64,000 bases of DNA, from positions 699,638-763,637 of the forward strand of contig NZ_VDES01000002.1 of NCBI RefSeq assembly GCF_013607875.1, written 5' to 3'. The DNA comes from Blastomonas ursincola (GTDB lineage: Bacteria; Pseudomonadota; Alphaproteobacteria; Sphingomonadales; Sphingomonadaceae). This document shows positions 17,831 to 25,702 of the stretch, piece after piece; positions within the stretch are counted from its first letter, which is position 1; each line of letters opens with the position of its first letter. The notes beneath the pieces were generated by a model. It worked only from the letters and a program-made list of their open reading frames with translations, searched no databases and was not told where the DNA came from. Both the position numbers and the translations under genes were made by a program.

Positions 17831-17854
17831 AAAAACCCGGTTTTGCTGGGGTTT
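17831..17854 (-). terminator. Hairpin with T-run upstream of the small ORF
   Basis: On the minus strand an AAACCC / GGGTTT stem with a loop of about 10 bases is followed by further Ts (GGGTTTTTGCG), the form of an intrinsic terminator. No minus-strand gene lies upstream (tlyA is on the plus strand). It would therefore end a short leader transcript initiated in 17855-17986, or act as an attenuator for the small ORF. Confidence 0.4.
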
Positions 17855-17986
17855 CTGACGATCTGTATTCCTTGCACCCCTTATGTGAATCATCACTGCC
17901 GCCACGGCAAGTCTTGTAATTCAATTTTTTCCGGGTAATCATCTCGCGCTCGCAAAACGCCGTGCGCGCGGTTAAGAACCGCCCCC

Positions 17987-18766
17987 ATGGCCGAGCAGAA
18001 CCCCCGCCCATCGCCCGACAAACCGCGCAAGACGCGCATCGATCAGTTGCTGGTCGATCGCGGGCTGGCGGAGAGTCGCTCGCGCGCGCAGGCGCTGATC
18101 CTGGCGGGGCTGGTCTTCGTCGGCGAGCGCAAGGTCGCCAAGGCGGGCGAGACAGTGCCGGGCGATGCCGCGATCGAGGTGCGCGGGCGCGATCATCCCT
18201 GGGTGTCGCGCGGCGGCATCAAGCTGGCGCATGCGCTCGACCATTTCGGCATTGATGTGACCGGCATGACCGCGATCGACGTCGGATCGTCCACCGGCGG
18301 CTTTACCGACGTGCTGCTGACGCGCGGCGCAGCGCATGTATTCGCGGTGGACAGCGGCACCAACCAACTCGCCTGGAAGCTGCGCCAGGACGATCGCGTC
18401 ACGGTGCACGAACAGACCAGCGCGCGCATCCTCACCGACGCGCAGATCACCCGCCCCATCGACATCGTGGTGTGCGATGCGAGCTTCATCGCGCTCGACA
18501 AGGTGCTGCCGGTGCCGATGTCGTTCGCGAAGCCAGGCGCGTGGCTGGCGGCGCTGATCAAGCCGCAGTTCGAGGTGGGCAAGGACCAGATCGGCAAGGG
18601 CGGGGTGGTGCGCGATCCCGCGCTGCACGCGGCGGTGTGCGACCGGGTGATGCGCTGGCTCGAGAGCATCGACTGGCCGGTCATAGGGCTGACACAAAGC
18701 CCGATTACGGGCCCGAGCGGCAATATCGAATTCCTCGTCGCAGCGCAGAAGGGGCGCAGCTGCTGA
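17987..18766 (+). CDS. tlyA: TlyA-family rRNA 2'-O-methyltransferase
   Basis: A 259-residue protein with an N-terminal S4 RNA-binding domain (about 17-78, RIDQLLVDRGLAESRSRAQALILAGLVFV) and a C-terminal FtsJ-type methyltransferase whose SAM motif is AIDVGSSTGGFTDVLL (around 97). VVCDASFIALDKVLP and LIKPQFEVG give the catalytic acid and lysine. TlyA methylates 2'-OH of cytidines in 16S/23S rRNA; some members are called hemolysins for historical reasons. In many alphaproteobacteria it lies beside dxs, which is not the case here. Confidence 0.92.
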   Translation: MAEQNPRPSPDKPRKTRIDQLLVDRGLAESRSRAQALILAGLVFVGERKVAKAGETVPGDAAIEVRGRDHPWVSRGGIKLAHALDHFGIDVTGMTAIDVGSSTGGFTDVLLTRGAAHVFAVDSGTNQLAWKLRQDDRVTVHEQTSARILTDAQITRPIDIVVCDASFIALDKVLPVPMSFAKPGAWLAALIKPQFEVGKDQIGKGGVVRDPALHAAVCDRVMRWLESIDWPVIGLTQSPITGPSGNIEFLVAAQKGRSC

Positions 18767-18869
18767 CCCGCAACGGCACGGAAAACCTTGGTAAACCCCG
18801 CTGGCGTGCGCCAAACGAATCCGATATGCGAAGGGTCAAGCCCTTTTCTGGGCAGGAGAATCCGCCTCG

Positions 18870-19439
18870 ATGAATGAAATTGCCTCTCCCATGCAGCTTC
18901 GCCTCGCCTTTGTGCGCTGGGCGCTGCTGTTCGTGCCACTGGTCGTTCTGCTCGGCTTCGGGGTCAGCAATTTTTCCGGATCGGGCGAGGAGAATCGCTG
19001 GTTCCAGGCGCTGGTAAAGCCCGAGGCGCAGCCGCCGGGTGCGGCGTTCGGCATCGCCTGGTCGATCCTGTACGTCATGATGGGCCTTGCGCTGACCGTG
19101 GTGGTAACCGCGCGCGGTGCGCGCCTGCGCGGTCTTGCGGTACTGCTGTTCTTCGTCCAGCTCGCGCTTAACCTCGCCTGGCCGATCTATTTCTTCCGCA
19201 TGCACCAGGTGTCGGGCGCGTTCTACCTGCTGGTCGGCGTGTTCGTGGCGGCCTTTGCCACGACGATCGTGTTCGGGCGCATCCGTCCACTCGCCGCGTG
19301 GCTGATGGTTCCCTATCTCGCCTGGCTGTGCTTTGCCTCGGTGCTCAACAAGCAGATCGACGAGCTCAACCCTGATGCCGAGCAACTGGTGGTGCCGCGC
19401 GATGCGCAGCGTATCCAGCTCGCCCCGCCGGGTCCTTAA
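18870..19439 (+). CDS. tspO: TspO/MBR (translocator protein) family
   Basis: A 189-residue five-helix membrane protein. Recognisable blocks are WFQALVKPEAQPPGAAFGIAWSILYVMMG, the helix-3 motif LNLAWPIYFFRMHQVSGAF and the terminal helix PLAAWLMVPYLAWLCFASVLN, which matches the strictly conserved PYLxWxxFAxxLN of TspO. TspO binds porphyrins and is a tetrapyrrole/stress regulator in alphaproteobacteria. The C-terminal 25 residues are a polar extension. An in-frame Met8 could also start. Confidence 0.93.
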   Translation: MNEIASPMQLRLAFVRWALLFVPLVVLLGFGVSNFSGSGEENRWFQALVKPEAQPPGAAFGIAWSILYVMMGLALTVVVTARGARLRGLAVLLFFVQLALNLAWPIYFFRMHQVSGAFYLLVGVFVAAFATTIVFGRIRPLAAWLMVPYLAWLCFASVLNKQIDELNPDAEQLVVPRDAQRIQLAPPGP

Positions 19440-19529
19440 CCCCCGGTTGCGATTGGCGCTCCCGGTCCCCACATGCTAGACATGCGGGACATGTGGACGC
19501 GGGACGCGTCTTTCCCCAAGGAGTAAGAC

Positions 19530-19799
19530 ATGCAGAACAAGTCCGAATTCGGCGGCGATTTCGCCAAGTTCATCAATGGCCTCGCCGGAACCGTTGCGGG
19601 CATGAGCCGCGAGGCGGGCGAGAGCGCGCGCGAGCGCACCCGCGAGTGGATTGCGGGCCTCGATTTCGTCAGCCGCGAGGAATTCGAGGCGGTGAAGGAA
19701 ATGGCAGCCAAGGCGCGCGAGGAGGCGGACAGCCTGGCAGCACGCGTCGCGGCGCTGGAAGCGGCGCTTTCGGCCAGGGCTGCGGGTGGCGGTGAGTAA
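19530..19799 (+). CDS. ubiK: UbiK-type accessory factor (BMFP domain)
   Basis: An 89-residue protein with an N-terminal amphipathic helix and a C-terminal coiled coil (VSREEFEAVKEMAAKAREEADSLAARVAALEAAL), which is the BMFP/UbiK signature (DFVSREEFE...AARVAALE). UbiK assists ubiquinone synthesis by linking Ubi enzymes to lipids; BMFP proteins also trimerise and fuse membranes in vitro. AAGGAG precedes the ATG. The following YbjN and proC genes form the common alphaproteobacterial order. Confidence 0.88.
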   Translation: MQNKSEFGGDFAKFINGLAGTVAGMSREAGESARERTREWIAGLDFVSREEFEAVKEMAAKAREEADSLAARVAALEAALSARAAGGGE

Positions 19800-19938
19800 G
19801 GTCGGATCAACCCTGCTTATCCACAGTTTTTGAACAGACTTCGAGACAAGGCGGACGGTGGCCCATCGTCCGCCCATTGCGCGCAACCGGGCATCGGGTC
19901 ATCTTGGAACATGTGCCATGGGGCGCGAAAGGAATTTC

Positions 19939-20442
19939 ATGAACGAACAGCAGCTTGACCTGGATCGGGAGGAAGCCGCGCCGGTCGACATGCTGGCCGC
20001 GCTGTTCGAAGCGCGCGGCTGGCCATGCGAGATGGTGGGCGAGGACGAGCTGCTGACCGAGGTCAAGGGCAGCTGGACCAGCTATCAGCTGCGCGCGATC
20101 TGGCGGCACGAGGACAATGTGCTGCAGCTGCTTGCCATGCCCGACATCCGCGTGCCCGACGACAAGTTCGCGGTCATCTGCGAGGCGCTGGCGCTGATCA
20201 ACGAACAGCTGTGGCTGGGCCATTTCGACATCTGGTCTAACAGCGGCGTGGTGCTCTATCGCAACGGCATGATGCTGGGCAGCGATGCCATGCTCGGGCT
20301 CGACCAGGCGCAGCTTGCGGTCGAGGCGGCGATCGACGAGTGCGACCGCTTCTATCCCGTGTTCCAGTTCATCCTCTGGGGCGACAAGAGCCCGCAGGAA
20401 GCGCTGGCGGCGGCGCTGATCGACACCCAGGGCGAGGCTTGA
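19939..20442 (+). CDS. YbjN-domain protein
   Basis: A 167-residue soluble protein. The YbjN fold is visible in DMLAALFEARGWPCEMVGEDELLTEVKGSWTSYQLRAIWRHEDNVLQLLAMPDIRVP and in INEQLWLGHFDIWSNSGVVLYRNGMMLG. YbjN proteins resemble type III secretion chaperones and are linked to motility, stress and protein stability; no enzymatic role is known. GAAAGGAA stands five bases before the ATG at 19939; an upstream in-frame Met at 19858 lacks one. It lies between ubiK and proC. Confidence 0.9.
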   Translation: MNEQQLDLDREEAAPVDMLAALFEARGWPCEMVGEDELLTEVKGSWTSYQLRAIWRHEDNVLQLLAMPDIRVPDDKFAVICEALALINEQLWLGHFDIWSNSGVVLYRNGMMLGSDAMLGLDQAQLAVEAAIDECDRFYPVFQFILWGDKSPQEALAAALIDTQGEA

Positions 20443-20471
20443 GCGCTACAGGGCTGACGCCTGACCCTCAT

Positions 20472-20550
20472 CCGTTTGTCCCGAGCGAAGTCGAGGGACG
20501 GTATCGGGAACGGTTGCGCAACGTCCCTCGACACGCTCGGGACAAACGGA
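20472..20550. repeat. Long inverted repeat just before proC
   Basis: The arms CCGTTTGTCCCGAGCG and CGCTCGGGACAAACGG are exact complements, and inside them TCGAGGGACG and CGTCCCTCGA pair as well, so about 26 bases per arm can form one hairpin with a loop rich in GGAACGGTTGCGC. The distal arm ends in CGGAG, which is the proC ribosome site, so the hairpin could mask it. Confidence 0.85.
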
Positions 20551-20557
20551 GTTAGGT

Positions 20558-21361
20558 GTGCTGAGCGTTTTTCCCCAATCCCTGCTGGTTATCGGCTCGG
20601 GCAACATGGGCGGTGCGATGCTGCGCGGATGGTTTGCACAAGGGCTCGATCCCGCAACCGTTACCGTGGTCGATCCCGCCCCTCGAGACCTGCCCGCCGG
20701 GGTCCGCCACCTGACCGAGATCGATCCCGGCATTTCCGCGCCCGACTGGCTGCTGCTGGGAATCAAGCCGCAGATGCTGGGCGATGTCGCACCACAGCTG
20801 GCGGGGATCGACCTGTCGCGGGCGCTGGTCGTCTCGATGCTTGCGGGGGTGGAATGCGCGGGGCTGCGCGCTGCGCTTCCGCACGCCCGCGCGGTGGCGC
20901 GGATCATGCCAAACATGGCGGTCAGCATCGGCCAGTCGGTCACCGCGCTCTATGCCGACGGGCTGGACGATGACGACCGCGCCGGGCTCGAATCGTTGTT
21001 CGGCATGCTGGGCACCGCCGAATGGCTGGTCGACGAGGCGCAGATGCACCTTGTCACCGCGCTCAGCGGCTCGGGCCCTGCCTATCTGTTCCGCTTCATC
21101 GACGCGCTGGGCAAGGCGGCGGAAGGTCTCGGCATGCCCGCAGACCAGGCCGCGCGCTTCGCGATGGCGATGGTGCGCGGTTCGGCCGAGCTGGCGCACC
21201 GTTCCGACGAGAGCCCTGCCGCGCTCGCCGAACGCGTTGCCAGTCCTGGCGGCACCACCCGCGCCGCGCTCAACGTGTTCGATGCCGACGCCGCGCTCGA
21301 CCGGCTGGTGGCCGAAGCCGTGGCAGCGGCGGCGAAGCGCAGCGTCGAACTGGGTCAGTAA
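20558..21361 (+). CDS. proC: Pyrroline-5-carboxylate reductase
   Basis: ProC catalyses the last step of proline synthesis, P5C + NAD(P)H to proline. The Rossmann motif is VIGSGNMGGAMLRGWF (about residues 9-24), RIMPNMAVSIGQSVTALYA and LSGSGPAYLFRFIDAL are the conserved substrate and helix segments, and LAERVASPGGTTRAAL is the ProC signature near the C-terminus. Length 267 aa. The start is a GTG with GGAG seven bases upstream at the end of the inverted repeat. Confidence 0.95.
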   Translation: MLSVFPQSLLVIGSGNMGGAMLRGWFAQGLDPATVTVVDPAPRDLPAGVRHLTEIDPGISAPDWLLLGIKPQMLGDVAPQLAGIDLSRALVVSMLAGVECAGLRAALPHARAVARIMPNMAVSIGQSVTALYADGLDDDDRAGLESLFGMLGTAEWLVDEAQMHLVTALSGSGPAYLFRFIDALGKAAEGLGMPADQAARFAMAMVRGSAELAHRSDESPAALAERVASPGGTTRAALNVFDADAALDRLVAEAVAAAAKRSVELGQ

Positions 21362-21365
21362 CCGC

Positions 21366-22235
21366 TCAGCCGCAGGGCAGGTCGTAGAAGGTTCGGATCT
21401 TCGTCCAGGCCTCGTCCGCCGTCTCGACAAAGCTGAACAGGTCGAGATTGCCCGGCGAGATCACGCCTTCCTCCGCCAGCGCCTCGAAATTGACGACGCG
21501 GTTCCAGAAATCCTTGCCGAACAGCATGATGGGGATCGGCGCCATCTTGCCCGTCTGGATCAGCGTCAGCAGCTCGAAGAATTCGTCGAACGTGCCGAAG
21601 CCTCCCGGGAAGACCGCGACCGCGCGAGCGCGGAGCAGGAAGTGCATCTTGCGCAGCGCGAAATAGTGGAACTGGAACGACAGGTGCGGGGTGACATAGC
21701 GGTTGGGTGCCTGTTCGTGTGGCAGCACGATGTTCAGCCCCACCGAATCCATGCCGACATCCGCCGCGCCGCGGTTCGCGGCTTCCATGATCGAAGGGCC
21801 GCCGCCCGAGCAGACGACGAACTGGCGCTTGCCATCCTCGACGACGCCGCATTCGCTGGCCAGCTGCGCGAGCTTGCGCGCCTCGTCATAATATTTCGCC
21901 TTGGCCACCAGCCGTTCGGCAACCTTCTTTTCCTCGGGGCTGCGCGCGGCCTCGACCATGCCTTCGGTCTTGTCGGGCGCGGGGATGCGCGCCGAGCCAT
22001 AGATCACCAGCGTGGAGCCGATTCCGGCCTCTTCGAGCAGCATCTCGGGCTTGAGCAGTTCCAGCTGGAAGCGCACCGGGCGCAATTCCTGACGCAACAG
22101 GAATTCGGTGTCGCCAAAGGCCAGCCGGTAGGCCGGATCCTGGGTCTGGGGGGTGTCGTGAACCGCGCGTTCGGCGGTCTTGGCGTCTTCGGCGGCGCGG
22201 CGAAAGCGCGGCTCGGTCAGGTCTTTCTTGGTCAT
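21366..22235 (-). CDS. LOG family (TIGR00730-type) protein
   Basis: A 289-residue Rossmann-fold protein of the cytokinin riboside 5'-monophosphate phosphoribohydrolase ('lysine decarboxylase-like') family. The nucleotide-binding block IYGSARIPAPDKTEGM, SGGGPSIMEAANRGA and the diagnostic AVFPGGFGTFDEFFELLTLIQTGK (PGGxGTxxE) are all present. It is longer than the minimal LOG (about 190 aa) because of an N-terminal extension of about 80 residues; this long form is common in alphaproteobacteria. It probably splits a nucleotide 5'-monophosphate into base and ribose phosphate. The ATG at 22235 is used; a TTG at 22244 is possible. Confidence 0.88.
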   Translation of the reverse strand: MTKKDLTEPRFRRAAEDAKTAERAVHDTPQTQDPAYRLAFGDTEFLLRQELRPVRFQLELLKPEMLLEEAGIGSTLVIYGSARIPAPDKTEGMVEAARSPEEKKVAERLVAKAKYYDEARKLAQLASECGVVEDGKRQFVVCSGGGPSIMEAANRGAADVGMDSVGLNIVLPHEQAPNRYVTPHLSFQFHYFALRKMHFLLRARAVAVFPGGFGTFDEFFELLTLIQTGKMAPIPIMLFGKDFWNRVVNFEALAEEGVISPGNLDLFSFVETADEAWTKIRTFYDLPCG

Positions 22236-22260
22236 CGCCCGCAATTAAGGGGCGATCGCC

Positions 22261-23139
22261 TTATCGGCAATAGCCTTGGCCGCTCATGTCGACATGCAGG
22301 TGATCGCGATGCGCGGCATTGTACTCGGGACCGAGGACCGTTCCGAAGCGCTTGCAGGCGCTCGCATGAATGGTGCGCAGGAATGCGCGCTCCTGATTGC
22401 TGCCGTTCCACCCGTCCTTCACCGAGATGCGGCGGCCATCGGCCAGCACGAACCCGGCAATGTCGATGGCATTGGCATGCGCATGCTGCGAGAGCTTGAG
22501 CGAGCCGGCGATGTTGCGGCAGGAATAGCTGCCCATGGTCTCGATCTTGACGAGCGGGCTGCCCAGCATCTGCTCGGCGGCGCGGGCAATGCCATATTGC
22601 GCCCATCCGGCAAAGCGCTGCGCCAGTTCGCAGCGCACCGGGCCGATATTGCTGATCGCCAGCTCGCTGCGCCCGCGGCTGGCTTCCATCAGGCTGATTG
22701 CGGAGAGGCGCACGCTGCCGAGCTGCGAGCAGCCTGCGCCGAAGGTCTGATCGGGCACCGGCGTGAAGCGGACCTTGGCCTGGCTGAGCTGGCTGAGGCA
22801 TTGGCGCGTGTCGGCGAGCGGCGGGGCGGGGAGCGCGGGGCGCACCGCCTGCTGGCTTCGTGCGGGAGCGGAAACGGGCGCCCGCGACAGGCCGCGGCCT
22901 TCGGGCAGCATCGAGCAGCCCGCGATCAGGACCGAAAGCGCCGCGACCAGCGCCATGCGCTGCAGTTCGGGCGATTCGATCATGGCGGTGAAACGGGGGT
23001 CGATGCGACGCGGCGCGGACCGTGCACTACGGTGCAGGCCCGCGCCTTCGCCAGCGTTCATCTGCGCACTGTCGCCGCCACCCAGGGGCAGCGGGCCACC
23101 AGCGGCCAGGGAGGGACCTTGATGAACGCCTCGTTCCAT
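22261..23139 (-). CDS. Extensin-like C-terminal domain protein, probable membrane-anchored or lipoprotein
   Basis: The C-terminal ~170 residues match the extensin-like domain found in alphaproteobacterial secreted proteins: CLSQLSQAKVRFTPV, GAGCSQLGSVRL, CELAQRFAGWA, SYSCRNIAGSLKLSQHAHANAIDIAGF, and HRDHLHVDMSGQGYCR with its His/Asp cluster that resembles a metal-dependent D,D-peptidase site. A lipobox-like segment (VAALSVLIAGC) occurs about 60 residues from the chosen ATG at 23139, which has GTAGGA upstream. Alternative starts at 22983 and 22956 would give a normal-length lipoprotein signal but have no ribosome site. Four cysteines suggest disulfides in the periplasm. Confidence 0.82.
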   Translation of the reverse strand: MERGVHQGPSLAAGGPLPLGGGDSAQMNAGEGAGLHRSARSAPRRIDPRFTAMIESPELQRMALVAALSVLIAGCSMLPEGRGLSRAPVSAPARSQQAVRPALPAPPLADTRQCLSQLSQAKVRFTPVPDQTFGAGCSQLGSVRLSAISLMEASRGRSELAISNIGPVRCELAQRFAGWAQYGIARAAEQMLGSPLVKIETMGSYSCRNIAGSLKLSQHAHANAIDIAGFVLADGRRISVKDGWNGSNQERAFLRTIHASACKRFGTVLGPEYNAAHRDHLHVDMSGQGYCR

Positions 23140-23292
23140 GGCGTTGATCCTACTCAATGAAATTTAACCCTGTTGTTCCGAAAATGGTTAACGCTGCGAT
23201 AGGGAACGAAAGCGCGGCATTGCGCGGACCTTGCGGCAGGGCTAGCGCTGGCCGGGACGAAGCGGTGCGCTTTGAGGGTGGGTGCGGACACG

Positions 23293-23898
23293 ATGTTGCG
23301 ATTGATCAACGTGCATGGGTTTTTCTGGGTGCTGCTGGCGATTCCCGCGATCGGCATGACCATAGGCTTTTTGCGCGATCCGGTGACCGCATTCGATCTG
23401 ATCCACCCGAGCGGCGAGTTCTCCGTCCGCTTCATGATCATCGCGATGATGATTTCGCCGCTGCGCGCGATCTTCGGGCGCAGGCGCTGGCTCGACTGGC
23501 TGCTCGCGCGCCGCCGGGCACTGGGGGTGGCGGCGTGCGGCTATGGCCTGTTGCATCTCGTCTTCTACCTGTACGACATGGGCGACTGGGGCATGATCGC
23601 GGAAGAGGCGCTGATCTTCTCGATCTGGACGGGCTATGCCGCGCTCATCATCTTCATCGCCATGGGGGTCACGAGCAACAATGCCTCGCAACGCGCCATG
23701 CGCGCCAACTGGAAGCGGCTGCAGCGGCTGGTCTATCCCGCTGCCGTACTGATCGCGCTACACTGGTTCTACGTCGATGGCGAATATGCCGGCATGCTGG
23801 TGCATTTTGTTCCGCTGCTGGTCCTGGAAACCGCACGGGTCATACTTATGTTCAAGCGGCGTTCAGTGCGGCGTGGCATAGGGGCTGCAACCGGTTGA
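23293..23898 (+). CDS. MsrQ-like ferric-reductase-domain heme membrane protein
   Basis: A 201-residue protein with five to six hydrophobic helices and the ferric-reductase-like transmembrane pattern: RFMIIAMMISPLRAIFGRRRWLDWLLARRRALGVAACGYGLLHLVFYLYDMGDWGM carries one heme His, and RLVYPAAVLIALHWFYVD another. MsrQ/YedZ pairs with the Tat-exported MsrP and passes electrons from quinol or NADH to it, but no msrP is seen here; the neighbour is a small PepSY protein instead. This pairing of an FRD protein with PepSY is common in sphingomonads. The ATG at 23293 is preferred over a TTG at 23272. Confidence 0.82.
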   Translation: MLRLINVHGFFWVLLAIPAIGMTIGFLRDPVTAFDLIHPSGEFSVRFMIIAMMISPLRAIFGRRRWLDWLLARRRALGVAACGYGLLHLVFYLYDMGDWGMIAEEALIFSIWTGYAALIIFIAMGVTSNNASQRAMRANWKRLQRLVYPAAVLIALHWFYVDGEYAGMLVHFVPLLVLETARVILMFKRRSVRRGIGAATG

Positions 23899-23923
23899 TC
23901 GCACGAGAGAAGAGGGACAATCC

Positions 23924-24235
23924 ATGAAATTCGCACAGGCCATGCTGGCCGTCGCTGCCGCCACCGCGATGCAGTTTTCCGCCGCTCCGGATGTCTTTGC
24001 CACCGGCAAGATGAAGTGCGACGCCGGTCCGCAGACGGGCTGGAAGAGCCGCGCCGATCTGGAAGCCAAGCTCAAGAAGGACGGCTGGACGGTCAAGAAG
24101 TCGAAGGTCGATGGCGGCTGCTACGAGGTCTATGGCGTGACCCCCGAGGGCCAGAATGTCGAGGCCTATTTCCACCCGGTAACCATGGAAAAGCTGCTCG
24201 TCTCGCAGCGTGGCAAGGTCATTTTCAAGAAGTGA
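23924..24235 (+). CDS. Small secreted PepSY-domain protein
   Basis: A 103-residue protein with a cleavable signal peptide (about 1-27, MKFAQAMLAVAAATAMQFSA) and one PepSY-type domain: WKSRADLEAKLKKDGWTVKKSKVDGGCYEVYGVTPEGQNVEAYFHPVTMEKL. The conserved aromatic and 'G-YEV--' pattern fits PepSY_2. Two Cys may form a disulfide. PepSY domains are thought to inhibit proteases or bind redox partners. It follows the MsrQ-like gene after 25 bases and is likely co-transcribed. Confidence 0.82.
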   Translation: MKFAQAMLAVAAATAMQFSAAPDVFATGKMKCDAGPQTGWKSRADLEAKLKKDGWTVKKSKVDGGCYEVYGVTPEGQNVEAYFHPVTMEKLLVSQRGKVIFKK

Positions 24236-24240
24236 TTCGC

Positions 24241-24273
24241 CGCCGCCCTGTGCATTTGTTGCGCAGGGCGGCG
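24241..24273 (+). terminator. Strong hairpin after the PepSY gene
   Basis: CGCCGCCCTG pairs with CAGGGCGGCG around a 13-base loop, six bases after the stop codon. There is no T-run, so the termination strength is uncertain, but it marks the end of the msrQ-like/PepSY unit and the beginning of the serC leader. Confidence 0.5.
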
Positions 24274-24317
24274 TGAATCTGGACCCGTTCGGCATTTGGT
24301 GATTGCTTTATGTGCAA

Positions 24318-24388
24318 TTCGCCCCTAGGGCCGTCGACGGGCCACGCGGTCCCAACGCCGCGCGTGCTCTCTGCAAGGAGAGACTGAC
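24318..24388 (+). promoter_or_regulatory. serC RNA motif-like structured leader
   Basis: The serC leader has a CCGT/ACGG mini-hairpin (24331-24340), a CACGCG / CGCGTG stem (24343-24366) and a CTCTC / GAGAG stem (24367-24382) whose loop and 3' arm contain the AAGGAG ribosome site. This position and architecture match the serC RNA motif described upstream of alphaproteobacterial serC genes. The last stem would mask the ribosome site, consistent with translational control. The ligand or mechanism of the motif is not established. Confidence 0.7.
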
Positions 24389-25543
24389 ATGACTGATACC
24401 GTTGGTGCGGGCGCTGTGCTCGCCAAGAAACCTGCCACCCTGCCTGCTCGCCCGTATTTTTCCTCGGGTCCCTGCGCAAAGCCCCCGGGCTGGTCGGCAG
24501 CACAGCTTTCCATCGAATCGCTGGGTCGTTCGCACCGGTCGAAGATCGGCAAGGCGCGGCTGCAATATTGCATCGATCTGATGCGCGAGCTGCTCAAGCT
24601 CCCCGACACCCACCGGATCGGTATCGTGCCCGGATCGGACACCGGCGCCTTCGAAATGGCGATGTGGACGATGCTGGGCGCCCGCCCTGTCACTGCGCTC
24701 GCCTGGGAAAGCTTCGGCGAAGGCTGGGTGACCGACGCCGCCAAGCAGCTCAAGCTCGATCCCGTCATCCTGCGCGCCGATTACGGCCAGATCCCCGATC
24801 TGACCGCGGTCGACTGGTCGCACGACGTGCTGTTCACCTGGAACGGCACCACCTCGGGTGCGCGCGTCCCCAATGGCGACTGGATCGCCGCGGACCGCGA
24901 GGGCCTGAGCTTTGCCGACGCGACCAGCGCAGTGTTCGCCTATGACCTGCCCTGGGACAAGATCGATGTCGCCACCTTCTCCTGGCAGAAGGTGCTGGGC
25001 GGCGAGGGCGCGCATGGCGTGCTGATACTCGGCCCGCGCGCGGTCGAACGGCTCGAGACCTATATCCCCGCCTGGCCGCTGCCCAAGGTGTTCCGCCTGG
25101 TCAGCAAGGGCAAGCTCGCCGAGGGCGTGTTCAAGGGCGAGACGATCAACACCCCGTCGATGCTGGCGGTGGAAGATGCGATCTTCGCGCTCGAATGGGG
25201 CAAGTCGCTGGGCGGCGCCGATGCGATGATCGCGCGCTCCAATGCCAATGCGGCGGCGCTCGACGCCATCGTCCAGGCGCGTCCGTGGCTCGGCCATCTC
25301 GCGCCCGATCCGGCGACGCGTTCGACCACCAGCGTCTGCCTGACGATCGAGGGCGCGGACGAGGCATTCATCAAGGCCTTTGCCGGACTGCTCGAGAAGG
25401 AAGGCGCGGCTTTCGACATCGCGGGCTATCGCGATGCCCCTCCGGGCCTGCGCATCTGGTGCGGCGCGACCGTCGAGACCGCCGATATCGAGGCGCTCGG
25501 CCCCTGGCTCGACTGGGCCTATTCCGAGCTCACTTCCAGGTAA
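24389..25543 (+). CDS. serC: Phosphoserine aminotransferase
   Basis: SerC converts 3-phosphohydroxypyruvate and glutamate to phosphoserine and 2-oxoglutarate in serine synthesis. The 384-residue protein is the alphaproteobacterial/Mycobacterium-type SerC: PYFSSGPCAKPPGWSAAQL at the N-terminus, GIVPGSDTGAFEMAMWTMLGARPV for phosphate binding, LFTWNGTTSGARVPNGDWI, and the PLP lysine in TFSWQKVLGGEGAHGVLILGPRA. It sits behind a structured leader and is followed by serA, the preceding enzyme of the same pathway. Confidence 0.95.
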   Translation: MTDTVGAGAVLAKKPATLPARPYFSSGPCAKPPGWSAAQLSIESLGRSHRSKIGKARLQYCIDLMRELLKLPDTHRIGIVPGSDTGAFEMAMWTMLGARPVTALAWESFGEGWVTDAAKQLKLDPVILRADYGQIPDLTAVDWSHDVLFTWNGTTSGARVPNGDWIAADREGLSFADATSAVFAYDLPWDKIDVATFSWQKVLGGEGAHGVLILGPRAVERLETYIPAWPLPKVFRLVSKGKLAEGVFKGETINTPSMLAVEDAIFALEWGKSLGGADAMIARSNANAAALDAIVQARPWLGHLAPDPATRSTTSVCLTIEGADEAFIKAFAGLLEKEGAAFDIAGYRDAPPGLRIWCGATVETADIEALGPWLDWAYSELTSR

Positions 25544-25553
25544 CACCCGCCCG

Positions 25554-25693
25554 CCCTCTCTCCTTTAGGGGAGAGGGAAGAGCCGCGCAGCGGCGAAGGG
25601 AGCGGGGCTTACCCGCTTCATTTCACTCAACAATAGGGCCGGGACCAGAGGCCTTTCCCCTCTTCCCGGCCCTCTCCCCTGAAGGGGAGAGGG
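25554..25693. repeat. Palindromic repeat pair between serC and serA
   Basis: Two related palindromes, CCCTCTCTCC...GGGGAGAGGG (25554-25577) and CCCTCTCCCCTGAAGGGGAGAGGG (25670-25693), flank an A/T-poor spacer of about 92 bases. The outer arm of the second runs straight into GGAGA, the serA ribosome site, eight bases before the ATG. The same palindrome type lies upstream of argS. Confidence 0.8.
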
Positions 25694-25702
25694 AGACATA
25701 AA

